From Sternotherus odoratus (lineage: Eukaryota > Chordata > Testudines > Kinosternidae): DNA of 64,000 bases. Below the pieces are notes generated by a model. That model searched no databases and was not told the origin of the DNA. It saw only the letters and a list, made by a program, of their open reading frames with translations. A program made the translations under genes and the position numbers. Positions 42,131 to 51,988 of the stretch are shown here, piece by piece (the first letter of the stretch is position 1; each line of letters starts with the position of its first letter). The stretch covers positions 39,892,319-39,956,318 of the forward strand of contig JAVMKO010000006.1 of assembly GCA_032164245.1 (NCBI GenBank), written 5' to 3'.

Positions 42131-44660
42131 GCTGGAGCCCATGTGGGCAGGAGTAGGTGGGGGTTTGTATAAAGTTAGGAAATGAGAACAGTAGGGACTG
42201 TAGTGTGGAAATCTGCAGTCACTCTTTGGTCCTATTGAAGAGAGAAGAGGAGGAAACCCAGGGAGATGCGGAGGCCCAGATGAGGCAGGTGTATAGCCAG
42301 AGAGGTGGTGGTGAAGAAAGCTACCAGAGGGCAGAATAGGAAGAAACCTAGGGAAATGACTGCAAGGGTTGACCTTGCTTGCTAATTGTAGGGTCCCTGG
42401 ACAGGAACTTGGAGTAGAAGGGAGGCCCAGATTCCCTTACCAAACACTGGAAAAGTGGCACAGTCTTGAATGGGAAAACTGCCTGAATGGCATCTAGACA
42501 GCTTGTCTGTTGAGAAGGAGAAAAATATAGTGACCTAGCCAGAAGGCTGTCAGAGAGAGAAAGCACCCGAGCCTTGGAGAGTGAGATGGGCCCTGGGGCA
42601 AGTGAGTGACGGTTACCTCGCACATTTTAAGATTCTTGAAAAATAACAAAATAATTATGAATATGTTTCATCAATTAAGATGAAAGACAAATTTATCTTT
42701 GGGGGAAGGGGCAATTGAGTAGTCTGGTGTTTTTTGAACACCTCATGGCCTCCTGCTGAAAGAGTGGCTGGTTCCTGACTGCCATTTCTCCTGCTTTTTG
42801 TGTGGCTACAGATCCCATAGGAAACGCCTTTGGGTTTTTCATCTGCTTTGCCCTTCACTGGCTTTCTCCTTCTTGTGCCCCATGAAAACTCTGTGTCCTA
42901 ACATACATAGAACACCTCAACTCCCACCTCTATATTTTGTATACAATCCTCATAGCTTCCAGAAGCTTCTCAATTAATAAATGCCTGCTCCTCCTCCTCC
43001 TCCTCCTCTTCTCCCTATTTGGGCATGTGCTGTCACACTCCCATACCACATTCCATTCTGCAGTTTTTGTTCCGGAGTTGACCTTGAGCAAGGCCATGTG
43101 CTCCTTTTGAGCCTGTGCTAAGCTAGTTAACCCTTCGCCCTCCAACTTGTAATGAAGGTTAGCAAATACAGAGCTGTTCTAGTACATTCAGTTGCGATGT
43201 AAAGTCCTTTTAAACATGCCTCTCTTTCCAGAACACTTGCACCAAATTGTCACAAAATGACATTTTCATTCACTTTAAGCAATGTTCACTCATTTTGAAC
43301 CTGTTAATCAGTCTGGTAGAGGTCTAGGATTTCAGGTTTAAGATGAATGAGGATATTTGAAGATGAAGTTATTAAAAATCTACTAGCTTTGCCAAAAATA
43401 TTGTCTGGGGATACCTAGTTATGTCAAGACAATCAACACATAGGGAAAGAGAGCACCATTTAGTTAGAAGTGCTTTCTTAAACATTGTTGGCAACTCTCA
43501 CAATTTTGTTATGTATCTCACAATATTTGGTGTTTTGTCCCAGGTCCTGAAATCATGTATTATATGCGAATCTCACCACCACCACCACCCTTTTTTTTTT
43601 AAACTGAAAGTGAATTTTGTTTTTTTCCCACACCAAAACAAAAAAAGTTTTTGTTTGCATCAAATGAAACATGTCATTTTGTAATTTTGAAATTAAATTT
43701 CATATTAAAAAATTTCAAAACAAAATGTCCAAATGGTTCGTTTTAAAAATGTCAAAACAATTTGTTTTGACATTTCCTACTAGGTTTTGGGGGTTGGTGT
43801 TTTGGCAAAGCTATTCACTGAATTCAACTTTAATTTGCAAAATAGTTTTTCTGACCCCCAAAAATGTATTTCAGCAAATTTACTATTTGCACAAAAAAAA
43901 AAATTCCAGCTCTAAATACAAATAATTAAGATTGACACCTAAGTCGAAGGAGTGTTTTGAGGCTGAGTTCATTATTAAAAATAATAATACTCAACACTTT
44001 AAAAAGCCCGTTTCAGCTATAGAACTCAAATTAATCTTCATACAGCACTTTGAAATTCTTCAGAGAAAGGCACTACAGAAATGTGGAGAGTTGTCATTTG
44101 TTAGTGGCCAGATTGTGTACACGGCACACAACCCAGAAAAAGGGCTAGTGTAGGGCCATACCACCTCAGCAAAGCTAAAGCTTTGGGAGGAATGTTATCT
44201 CTGGAAGGCAAAATTGCTCCATTAGTTCCCCAGCATGCACAGAAAGCCCACCTTGTGTCCCCAAGGAATGCAGCATACTCCCTCTTGTGCACGGATTCTG
44301 CTTTGCAGGCCAGTGTGTAAGGAAGGCAGGGCTACTGCTTCCCAGCTGGGGTGGGTTGCACCCAGGAATCACAAGGGGCGGGAACAGTCCAAACACCCCA
44401 CCAAACACAGAGAACTGCAAGTGTAGCTGTGGATAGATTATCCACTTCCCTGCCTGTGCACCTGGTCAGCTACAAAATGACTCTACTAGAATGTGAGGAA
44501 ACATCCATCATTAACACCTTTTAGTATATGCTGAGGTTATCAGAAGGAGAAATACAACAATGTCCAGATCCTGATCACACTGCCATTAAAAAAATCCATT
44601 ATTTTCAATGAAAGAAGGATCATACCCATAATGATGTTGAACATATAACTTCAGAAAACA
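42131..44660. other. Intergenic, no gene recognised
   Basis: Contains a CCT/CTC trinucleotide run at about 42987-43010 and a CAC run at about 43575-43590. The region 43600-43920 is rich in AAAA/TTTT and self-complementary AAATTTTG phrases. Short open frames show no domain. Confidence 0.45.
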
Positions 44661-44669
44661 GAAAGACAA

Positions 44670-44845
44670 GATTGCTGAGGTAATATCTTTTATTGGACCA
44701 ACTTCCGTGGATGAGACACAAGCTTTTGGGCTCACACAGAGCTCTTCTTCAGCTCAACAGAAGTTGGTCCAATAAAAGATATTACTTCACCCCCTTGTCT
44801 CTAATATCCTAGGACCGACATGGCTACAACAAAAAATAGAAAAAC
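44670..44845. repeat. Inverted-repeat element (reptile interspersed type)
   Basis: TAATATCTTTTATTGGACCA (44682-44701) and its complement TGGTCCAATAAAAGATATTA (about 44766-44785) form inverted arms around an ACAAGCTTTTGGGCTCACAC core; the copy ends GACCGACATGGCTACAAC. Confidence 0.65.
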
Positions 44846-45411
44846 AGCCTTTAATACACAACACTGGTCACTGCCCAGTTACTAAGATCCTACTAGGAAA
44901 AATATTAAGCAACGTGCAAAGGGGAACTCTCACTGCCAGTGCCACCTAGTTGTCAGGCACAGCTATGTCAGGTTGTCTTCTTCCCAGGCATTCCCCTTTC
45001 TCACAAGGTGGTCTGTCCGGTGACTCAGCTCTCCAGCAGGGTCACATGTTCAAGTCCACCCCTTTTGGGGTACACAAATAGTCCAATAAAGAGGAAGTCA
45101 TCCTAAGTCAGCAAGGGCTTCAGATCCTCCCCCTCAGGTCAAGGTCTTGGTGTCTTTCCCTCTTCGGGGGTTGGTAGGGGAGCCTGGACTCACCTCCTTC
45201 CCACAGGGTAAAGAACAGAAACTTTATTTTTGTGTTCCCTTACTGCAGGGATACTTCTCCCTATGAGCAAGTGTGACTAGTATGAGGCAGAGAGCGCTCA
45301 GGATTGGGCAGAGCCTAAATTCAGTCCTATTTTCTTCCCTGCAATCTTTTGTTGACCAGCATAATTGGGTTGGCATGAGTTGGGAGGTAAGCTGTATCCA
45401 TTACAGGGTTA
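44846..45411. other. Intergenic, possible LTR debris
   Basis: No ends or domains could be set. Confidence 0.35.
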
Positions 45412-45767
45412 CAGTAGAACCGCAGGGTTATGAACACCTCAGGAATGGAGGTTGTTCGTAATTCTGAAATGTTCAGAACTCTGAACAAAACATTAGTTAT
45501 TCTTTCAAAAGTCTACAACTGAACAGTGACTTAATACAGCTTTGAAATTTTACTACACAGAAAAAAAATCTGTTTCTAACCTTAATTTAAATGAAACAAG
45601 CAGAGAAACCTTGTCAATTTTTTTAAAAAATTCTTTTTTTTTTTAGTACTTTGTTTAATACATACTGCACTTTTTGTTGTTATTGTCGTCTCTGCTGCTG
45701 GCTGATTGCATAATTCTGGTTCCAAATGAGGTATGTGGTGGATGAGTCAGTTCATAAGTCTGATGTT

Positions 45768-45946
45768 CTTCTTCGAGTGATTGCTCACATGCATTCCACT
45801 ATAGGTCAGGCACGCGCTGCGGGCCTGGTTGCCGGGCAGATTTTTCCCCTAGCTGCAGACTGGGCGAGCAGGGAGCCCCCTGGAGTGGCGCCACTGAGGC
45901 ACTCTATAAGTACCCCTGCGACACAGTCTGGCCCCCAGTTCCTTCT
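45768..45946 (+). repeat. Left inverted terminal repeat of DIRS copy 2
   Basis: Begins CTTCTTCGAGTGATTGCTCA. Contains the TATA-like CTATAAG at 45904-45910. Exact complement of the inner part of the right repeat. Confidence 0.93.
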
Positions 45947-46121
45947 TCACCGCTCGCGCTGGTAGTCGGAACAGGAGTACTGCTCTTGAGCGTCCTCCTT
46001 ATCTCCTAGCTGTTATTCCTATTGTTCTCATTAATAGTTGTTGTTAAGTAGTTGTTAAGTAGTTGTTAAGTAGTTATAGTGTAAATAGTTAGGTGCAGGG
46101 GATTTCCCTGCCACCGGAGCC

Positions 46122-48638
46122 ATGTCATCCAAGGCTCCGGGATTCAAGCCATGTGCGGAGTGTGGGAAGCCCATGCCTGCGGGGGACCCACACTCCAAGT
46201 GCCTTAAGTGCCTCGGGGAAGCGCACTTGGCAGACTCCTGCAAGATTTGCAGGGCCTTCAAACCCAGGACCCGCAAGGACAGAGAATCCCGCCTGCGGCA
46301 GATCCTGTTAGAGGCGGCCCTCACTCCGGACTCGAGTGCGGCACCGGGCCCCGCACCCAAGCCGGCGAAAGCAAAGCCTCGGCACCGGTCGCGCTCCCCC
46401 AGCGCTAAGCGCAGAAAGGACTCGGAACCGCGCCCAGCATCGGCACCGGACCGCGTGCAGCCTCCGGCACCGCTCACGCGCCCACGGTCGCCGCCGGGGA
46501 GCCGACCAGAGGCACAGCCACCCGCACCCGCACCGACGACTCCGGCGCCGCAGGAGGCCCCGTCGAGTCCGGTGCCAGTGGTCTCGCCACTCAGGGTGCC
46601 GATTCCGCAGCAGCTTCCCTCCACGCCGGAGGCGTTCGCTGCTGCGAGGAGGTTGCTCTCAGAGGACACCCCTCAGCAACCTGTCCGGTCTAGGGGCAAG
46701 CCGCCCATGACCGTGACGGAGATCGCGGCTCGAAGCCCGGCGGGGCACGGACGCCGATCGATCTCGCGGCGCCGATCTAACTCCCGGTACCGGTCAGCTT
46801 CCCGGCACCGGTCGCAGTCTCGGCGCCGCAATGAGTTGAGACCATGCTCCGGGTCTCCTCATGGCCGATCGCGCAGATCGCGCTCCGGCCGCCGGTCTGA
46901 GTCCTGGCGCCGGTCGGAGTCCCGGCACTCCCGCACGGACAGACGCCGGTCGTACTCCCGGCACCGGTCGCACTCCCGGCACCGGTCCGTCAGCTGCCAC
47001 AGGGGCCGCTCTGGACGCCGTTCGCCGAGCCGCTCATCTTCCCGGCACCGCTCGTCGTCGCGGCACCGGTCACGATCGACACGGCACCGATCTCCTCGGC
47101 ACCGTTCGTCGTCGCGGCACCGCAGACATCGGCGCTCCACATCCAGACGGCACCGCCGCTCGCCCCGGCACCGGACCTCATCGCGGCACCGGCGATCAGC
47201 CCGGCACCGGTCGTCATCGCGGCACTGTGGATCCCGCAGAAGTGGATCCAGCAGTAGCCGTTCATCAGAGGGCAGTCGCTTCTCCCGGCACCGGTCGAGA
47301 AGCCCTCGGCGCCGCAGGCGTAGAGAGTCGGCTGGCACACAAACCCAGCAGGACTCTCCGCCCAAGGCCCTCCAGTCGGCCACCATAGCGGCCCCATGGC
47401 ACTCCTCTGCCTCAGCGTCCCCTCCAGCTATGGGACCAGCCCCAGCCACCCTAAACCCGACCTGGCCAGAATGGGTGGCATGGGAGCATGACCAACCGGG
47501 GGAAACCCAGTCCGAGCCGGGGTTCCCAGTATGTGCGAGGGCTGCTCGGCAGGACCTACCAGGGCCATCCTTGGCCAGCCAGCCGTCGGCAATACACAGC
47601 CCCCGAGAGCCAGGGCCTTACGCCTCCCCAGTGGGGGTTGAGGTGGTGGCGGGCACCTCTTCCAACAGCCCGCCCGCCCTGGAACTCTCTAATTACCAGC
47701 ACCTCCTCCAGGCAGTTGCGAAAAATATGAACCTGCCCCTTGAGGAGATCCAGATGGTGGATGACCCGGTCACCACCATGCTGACAAAGGGCACCCCGGC
47801 ACGTGTGGCTGTGCCATTCATTAATACAATTAAAGCGCACACCACGTCGGTTTGGAAGACCCCCGCCTCCATCCCCCCCACCGCACGGGGGGTAGAGAAG
47901 CGCTACTTTGTCCCGGCCACGGGCTATGAGTACTTGTATGTTCACCCTACGCCCTCCTCCCTGGTGGTGGAGTCGGTGAACAATAAAGAGCGCAATGGAC
48001 AGGAGGCCCAGGTACCTAAGGCCAAAGAAGCCAAGAGGCTGGACCATTTTGGCAGGAAGGTCTACTCCTCCGGGGGCCTCCAACTTCGGGTGGCTAACCA
48101 TCAGGCCCTAATGAGTAGGCACCACTTCGATACAGTGGAGGCCCTCAACAAATTCGAGACCGCTCTCCCCCAGGAGAGCAGACAGGAGTTTAGGGCCCTT
48201 CTGACTCAGAGCAGGGATATCTCGAGACACACCCTGCAAGCGGCCCTGGACTCAGCGGACTCGGCGGCCAGGACTATGGCCTCGGGCATAGCCCTTCGCC
48301 GGGCAGCATGGCTCTCCTCATCCAGCCTTGCCCCGGCGATGCAGTACAAAATCCAAGACCTCCCGTTTGAGGGACAGGCCCTCTTTTCGGAGGGCACAGA
48401 TGCGCGGCTCCAGGCCCTTAATGACAGAGGGGTGACCCTCAAGGGCCTCGGCATGCACGCCCCGGGGCCGCAAAGGCGCCCCTTCGTCCCTCCGCGCCGG
48501 AAGTTCTTCCCTCCCGCCCGCCAGCCACAGGACTCCTCCGGCAGGAGAAACCGCCCCTTCCGCAAGCGTCAGGGGCCCAGGCAGGGCGGGAAACAGCGGG
48601 GACCTAAGCCTTCCCAGGGGCCTAGGTCCAACTTTTGA
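46122..48638 (+). CDS. DIRS copy 2 Gag-like protein (838 aa), intact
   Basis: AUG 46122 has a good context (GAGCCATGT). The N-terminus carries a Cys/His cluster (CAECGKPMPAGDPHSKCLKC, then HLADSCKIC) of the kind seen in DIRS Gag proteins and probably binding zinc. A Pro-rich part and a long Arg/Ser domain with SRHRS-type repeats (about residues 225-420) follow, then a conserved C-terminal domain and a basic Gly/Arg/Lys tail. The Arg/Ser domain resembles those of SR splicing factors in composition only; a role is unknown. The frame ends AAC TTT TGA, in the setting described for RT expression. Confidence 0.9.
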   Translation: MSSKAPGFKPCAECGKPMPAGDPHSKCLKCLGEAHLADSCKICRAFKPRTRKDRESRLRQILLEAALTPDSSAAPGPAPKPAKAKPRHRSRSPSAKRRKDSEPRPASAPDRVQPPAPLTRPRSPPGSRPEAQPPAPAPTTPAPQEAPSSPVPVVSPLRVPIPQQLPSTPEAFAAARRLLSEDTPQQPVRSRGKPPMTVTEIAARSPAGHGRRSISRRRSNSRYRSASRHRSQSRRRNELRPCSGSPHGRSRRSRSGRRSESWRRSESRHSRTDRRRSYSRHRSHSRHRSVSCHRGRSGRRSPSRSSSRHRSSSRHRSRSTRHRSPRHRSSSRHRRHRRSTSRRHRRSPRHRTSSRHRRSARHRSSSRHCGSRRSGSSSSRSSEGSRFSRHRSRSPRRRRRRESAGTQTQQDSPPKALQSATIAAPWHSSASASPPAMGPAPATLNPTWPEWVAWEHDQPGETQSEPGFPVCARAARQDLPGPSLASQPSAIHSPREPGPYASPVGVEVVAGTSSNSPPALELSNYQHLLQAVAKNMNLPLEEIQMVDDPVTTMLTKGTPARVAVPFINTIKAHTTSVWKTPASIPPTARGVEKRYFVPATGYEYLYVHPTPSSLVVESVNNKERNGQEAQVPKAKEAKRLDHFGRKVYSSGGLQLRVANHQALMSRHHFDTVEALNKFETALPQESRQEFRALLTQSRDISRHTLQAALDSADSAARTMASGIALRRAAWLSSSSLAPAMQYKIQDLPFEGQALFSEGTDARLQALNDRGVTLKGLGMHAPGPQRRPFVPPRRKFFPPARQPQDSSGRRNRPFRKRQGPRQGGKQRGPKPSQGPRSNF

Positions 48639-50556
48639 TGGTGCGCCCGGGGGCAGCTTAATAACTACAGTCCTGGATCCTCCCTTCGGAGACCGTTTGT
48701 CTCACTTCCACCGTGCATGGTCGGACATCACATCGGACCAGTGGGTCCTCCGCACGGTGGAGGTGGGATACTCCCTCCAACTCTCCTCCACTCCTCCAAC
48801 CCACCCACCTCCCTCGTCCCTCTTCAGGGACCCATCTCACGAGCAACTGCTTGTACAGGAGGTCAGGTCGCTCCTCGCACTGGGAGCCATCGAACCTGTA
48901 CCACAGGAGTTCAGGGGAAAGGGGTTCTACTCCCGCTACTTCCTAATCCCCAAGGCGAAAGGGGGCCTCCGGCCCATCCTGGACCTGCGCGAACTCAACA
49001 CCTACATGATCAAGTTCAAGTTCCGCATGGTCACCTTGGGCACTATTATTCCCTCCCTGGATCCGGGAGATTGGTTCGCTGCCCTCGACATGAAGGATGC
49101 CTACTTCCACGTGAGCATCAAACCTTCTCACAGGCGCTACCTCCGCTTTCTAATAGCGGAAGAACATTATCAATTCGCAGTCCTGCCCTTCGGCCTGTCC
49201 ACAGCGCCCAGGGTATTCACGAAGTGCATGGCAGTAGTAGTGGCGTTCCTGCGGCGCCGCGGGGTACAGGTATACCCGTACCTAGACGACTGGCTGATCC
49301 GGGGAACCTCCAGGGACCAAGTGTCAAAGCACGTGCGTCTGGTCATCAACACCTTCGACCGCCTGGGAATCCTCCTCAACGAGGAGAAGTCCACCCTGGA
49401 GCCCACCCAGAGCATAGAGTTCATTGGGGCCCTACTAGACTCAAGGGTGGCAAGGGCATCCCTGCCCCAGCCCCGGTTTCTCGCCATCCAGTCGGCCATC
49501 AGACAGCTTCGCAGCTGTCCAATGTCCACGGCCAGAGTCTTCCTCAGCCTGTTAGGCCACATGGCATCGTGCACCTACGTGATACAGCACGCCAGACTGC
49601 GACTACGCCCACTGCAATCGTGGCTCGCAGTGGCCTACCGGCCAAGAAGGGACAGTTTGGACACCCTCCTTTCTATCCCCAAAGCCACCCTATCCGCTCT
49701 GACTTGGTGGGAAGACCAGAGCAATGCGTGCCGAGGGGTCCCTTTCCTCCCCCCCAGCCCGTCCATGTCCCTAGTGACGGACGCCTCGTCGATGGGTTGG
49801 GGAGCTCACCTAGGGACTCTCAGGACACAAGGCCGCTGGTCGGAGTCAGACCTCTGCCTCCATATCAATGTCCGGGAGCTGAGGGCCGTCAGACTTGCGT
49901 GCCAAGCGTTCCGGGACACGCTACAGGGTCACTGTGTGGCAGTGTTGACGGACAACACCACTGCCCAATACTACATAAACAAGCAGGGCGGGGCCCGGTC
50001 CAGTCCCCTGTGTCAAGAGGCGATTCTCCTATGGGAGTTTTGTATAGCCCACGACGTTCACCCGGTGGCCTCTTTCCTCCCCGGGATCCAGAACACGCTG
50101 GCGGACCACCTCAGCAGGTCATTCATGTCCCACAAGTGGTCCCTTCGGCCGGATGTCATCCGACCGATCTTCCTGAGGTGGGGATTTCCCCACATCGACC
50201 TCTTCGCCTCCAGGCAGAACAGGAAGTGTCTCCAGTTTTGCTCCTTTCGAGGCGGCTCCCGGGGATCCCTGACGGATGCCTTCCTCCTACCCTGGACGGG
50301 GCACCTGCTCTACGCGTTCCCTCCGATCCCGCTTCTCCACAAGGTGATCCTGAAGATCAGACGGGACAGGGCACAAGTCATCCTCATAGCCCCGGCCTGG
50401 CCCAGGCAATGCTGGTATGCGTCCCTCCTCCGGCTGTCCAGGGCCCCTCCCATCAGCCTCCCGCTGTGGCCCGACCTGATCTCGCAGGATCACGGTCGCC
50501 TCCTGCATCCGGACTTGCAGTCCCTCCACCTCACAGCGTGGCTACTCCATGGCTGA
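48637..50556 (+). CDS. DIRS copy 2 reverse transcriptase, RNaseH and methyltransferase-like protein
   Basis: The frame opens in +1 at the Gag stop and has no AUG before RT; a TTG at 48697 is not a likely start. It encodes DPPFGDRLSHFHRAWSDI, then RT with PILDLRELNTYMI, FAALDMKDAYFHV and catalytic YLDDWLI. RNaseH acids lie in LVTDASSMGWG, VRELRAV, VLTDNTT and LADHLSR. The C-terminal part has IDLFASRQNRK and DAFLLPWTGHLLYAFPPI. No stop or frameshift is seen through 640 codons. It ends TGA at 50554-50556. Confidence 0.93.
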   Translation, partial: DGAPGGSLITTVLDPPFGDRLSHFHRAWSDITSDQWVLRTVEVGYSLQLSSTPPTHPPPSSLFRDPSHEQLLVQEVRSLLALGAIEPVPQEFRGKGFYSRYFLIPKAKGGLRPILDLRELNTYMIKFKFRMVTLGTIIPSLDPGDWFAALDMKDAYFHVSIKPSHRRYLRFLIAEEHYQFAVLPFGLSTAPRVFTKCMAVVVAFLRRRGVQVYPYLDDWLIRGTSRDQVSKHVRLVINTFDRLGILLNEEKSTLEPTQSIEFIGALLDSRVARASLPQPRFLAIQSAIRQLRSCPMSTARVFLSLLGHMASCTYVIQHARLRLRPLQSWLAVAYRPRRDSLDTLLSIPKATLSALTWWEDQSNACRGVPFLPPSPSMSLVTDASSMGWGAHLGTLRTQGRWSESDLCLHINVRELRAVRLACQAFRDTLQGHCVAVLTDNTTAQYYINKQGGARSSPLCQEAILLWEFCIAHDVHPVASFLPGIQNTLADHLSRSFMSHKWSLRPDVIRPIFLRWGFPHIDLFASRQNRKCLQFCSFRGGSRGSLTDAFLLPWTGHLLYAFPPIPLLHKVILKIRRDRAQVILIAPAWPRQCWYASLLRLSRAPPISLPLWPDLISQDHGRLLHPDLQSLHLTAWLLHG

Positions 50557-51605
50557 GAGGTCCTGAGCTCTTATGCTCGACGGAGGTACAGAATGTCCTT
50601 CTGGGAAGTAGGAAACCATCCACCAGAAGTACCTATACAGCCAAGTGGACCCGCTTTTCTGCATGGTGCAGACAACATGATGTAGTCCCAAGTGAGGCTG
50701 CTATCCCGCGCATATTGGACTACCTCTTAGGCCTTAGAAACCAGGGCCTTTCTACTTCTACTATACGCGTCCACCTCGCTGCCATATCAGCTTTTCATCC
50801 GGGCCAGGCGAACCACTCAGTCTTTTCAGACCCTGTGGTATATCGTTTCCTCAGGGGCCTGGATAAACTGTACCCGAACGTCAAGTGTCCCATTCCACCC
50901 TGGGACCTCAACCTGGTGCTCTCACGCCTTATGATGCCCCCGTTCGAGCCCCTCGCCACGTGTTCCTTACTCCACCTTTCCTGGAAGGTGGCATTCCTAG
51001 TAGCTATCACCTCGGCTCGTAGAGTGTCAGAGATCCGCGCACTGACCTCCGAGCCGCCCTACACTATCTTCCACAATGACAAGGTGCAGCTACGTCCCCA
51101 CCCGGCCTTCCTGCCTAAGGTGGTCTCCCCCTTCCATGTGAACCAAGACATTTGTCTCCCAGTCTTTTATCCTAGGCCACACACCTCTGGAAGGGAACAA
51201 CAATTACACACGCTGGACGTTAGGAGGGCTCTTGCTTTTTATTTAGACAGAACAAAGCAATTCAGGAAAACAACGCAACTCTTCGTGGCCGTTGCAGAAA
51301 GAATGAGGGGCCAACCAGTTTCCGCCCAAAGGCTCTCCTCCTGGATCACCTCGTGTATTCACACCTGTTACGAACTCGCGGGCAAGCCGCTTGAGAGAGT
51401 AACAGCACATTCCACGAGAGCGCAGGCGTCCTCTGCGGCCTTCCGGGAGGGAGTCCCTATCACGGACATTTGCAGGGCGGCTACCTGGTCCTCCGTCCAC
51501 ACCTTCGCCGCCCACTACGCCATAGTCCAGCAAACCAGGGACGATGCGGCGTTTGGGTCAGCGGTCTTACGATCAGCAATGGGTCCACCCGACCCCACCT
51601 CCTAG
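50409..51605 (+). CDS. DIRS copy 2 tyrosine recombinase (398 aa), intact
   Basis: AUG 50409 lies 148 nt inside the end of the RT frame and is at the same place as in copy 1. Catalytic residues are Arg in ITSARRVSEI, His-x2-Arg in AHSTRAQ and Tyr in FAAHYAIV, with WSS before it. The stop TAG is at 51603. Compared with copy 1 nearly all differences in this segment are silent or conservative. Confidence 0.93.
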   Translation: MLVCVPPPAVQGPSHQPPAVARPDLAGSRSPPASGLAVPPPHSVATPWLRGPELLCSTEVQNVLLGSRKPSTRSTYTAKWTRFSAWCRQHDVVPSEAAIPRILDYLLGLRNQGLSTSTIRVHLAAISAFHPGQANHSVFSDPVVYRFLRGLDKLYPNVKCPIPPWDLNLVLSRLMMPPFEPLATCSLLHLSWKVAFLVAITSARRVSEIRALTSEPPYTIFHNDKVQLRPHPAFLPKVVSPFHVNQDICLPVFYPRPHTSGREQQLHTLDVRRALAFYLDRTKQFRKTTQLFVAVAERMRGQPVSAQRLSSWITSCIHTCYELAGKPLERVTAHSTRAQASSAAFREGVPITDICRAATWSSVHTFAAHYAIVQQTRDDAAFGSAVLRSAMGPPDPTS

Positions 51606-51621
51606 GTATTGCTTGTAGTCA

Positions 51622-51720
51622 CCTATAGTGGAATGCATGTGAGCAATCACTCGAAGAAGAAAACAGGGTTACTTACCTGTAACTGTTGTTCTTCGAGATG
51701 TGTTGCTCACATCCATTCCA
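51622..51720. repeat. Internal complementary region of DIRS copy 2
   Basis: Same composition as in copy 1: complement of the left end joined to complement of the right end at CTCGAAGAAGAAAACAGGG. The right half carries the copy-2-specific ACAGGG (copy 1 has ACAAGG), matching its own right end. Confidence 0.93.
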
Positions 51721-51756
51721 GACCCGCCCTCCTTCCCCACTGTCGGGTTAGCCGGC

Positions 51757-51967
51757 AAAGAAGGAACTGGGGGCCAGACTGTGTCGCAGGGGTACTTATA
51801 GAGTGCCTCAGTGGCGCCACTCCAGGGGGCTCCCTGCTCGCCCAGTCTGCAGCTAGGGGAAAAATCTGCCCGGCAACCAGGCCCGCAGCGCGTGCCTGAC
51901 CTATAGTGGAATGGATGTGAGCAACACATCTCGAAGAACAACAGTTACAGGTAAGTAACCCTGTTTT
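51757..51967 (-). repeat. Right inverted terminal repeat of DIRS copy 2
   Basis: Exact complement of the left repeat plus the outer segment ending ACAGGTAAGTAACCCTGTTTT. Consensus splice donor CAG|GTAAGT on the + strand as in copy 1. Confidence 0.93.
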
Positions 51968-51988
51968 CGTAACTCTGAGGGTCTACTG

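Larger units (their letters stand above)
45768..51967 (+). mobile_element. DIRS retrotransposon, copy 2 (about 6.2 kb), apparently intact
   Basis: Same layout as copy 1: left terminal repeat (45768-45946), Gag, RT-RNaseH-methyltransferase, tyrosine recombinase, internal complementary region (51622-51720) and right terminal repeat (51757-51967). All three frames are full-length with catalytic residues. The terminal repeats are identical to each other over about 150 bp but differ from copy 1 at four substitutions and one indel. The 5' leader holds a GTTGTTAAGTA tandem (46042-46075) absent from copy 1. There is no target duplication; the target is GTT inside a Tigger MITE. Confidence 0.95.
45412..51988. 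mobile_element. Tigger-like MITE interrupted by DIRS copy 2
   Basis: The left part (45412-45767) starts CAGTAGAACCGCAGGGTTAT after TA; the right part (51968-51988) is CGTAACTCTGAGGGTCTACTG followed by TA. Ends are inverted repeats. The DIRS element splits it between TGATGTT and CGTAACTCTG; an intact-family phrase GTTCGTAATTCTGA occurs in the left part. Confidence 0.85.
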
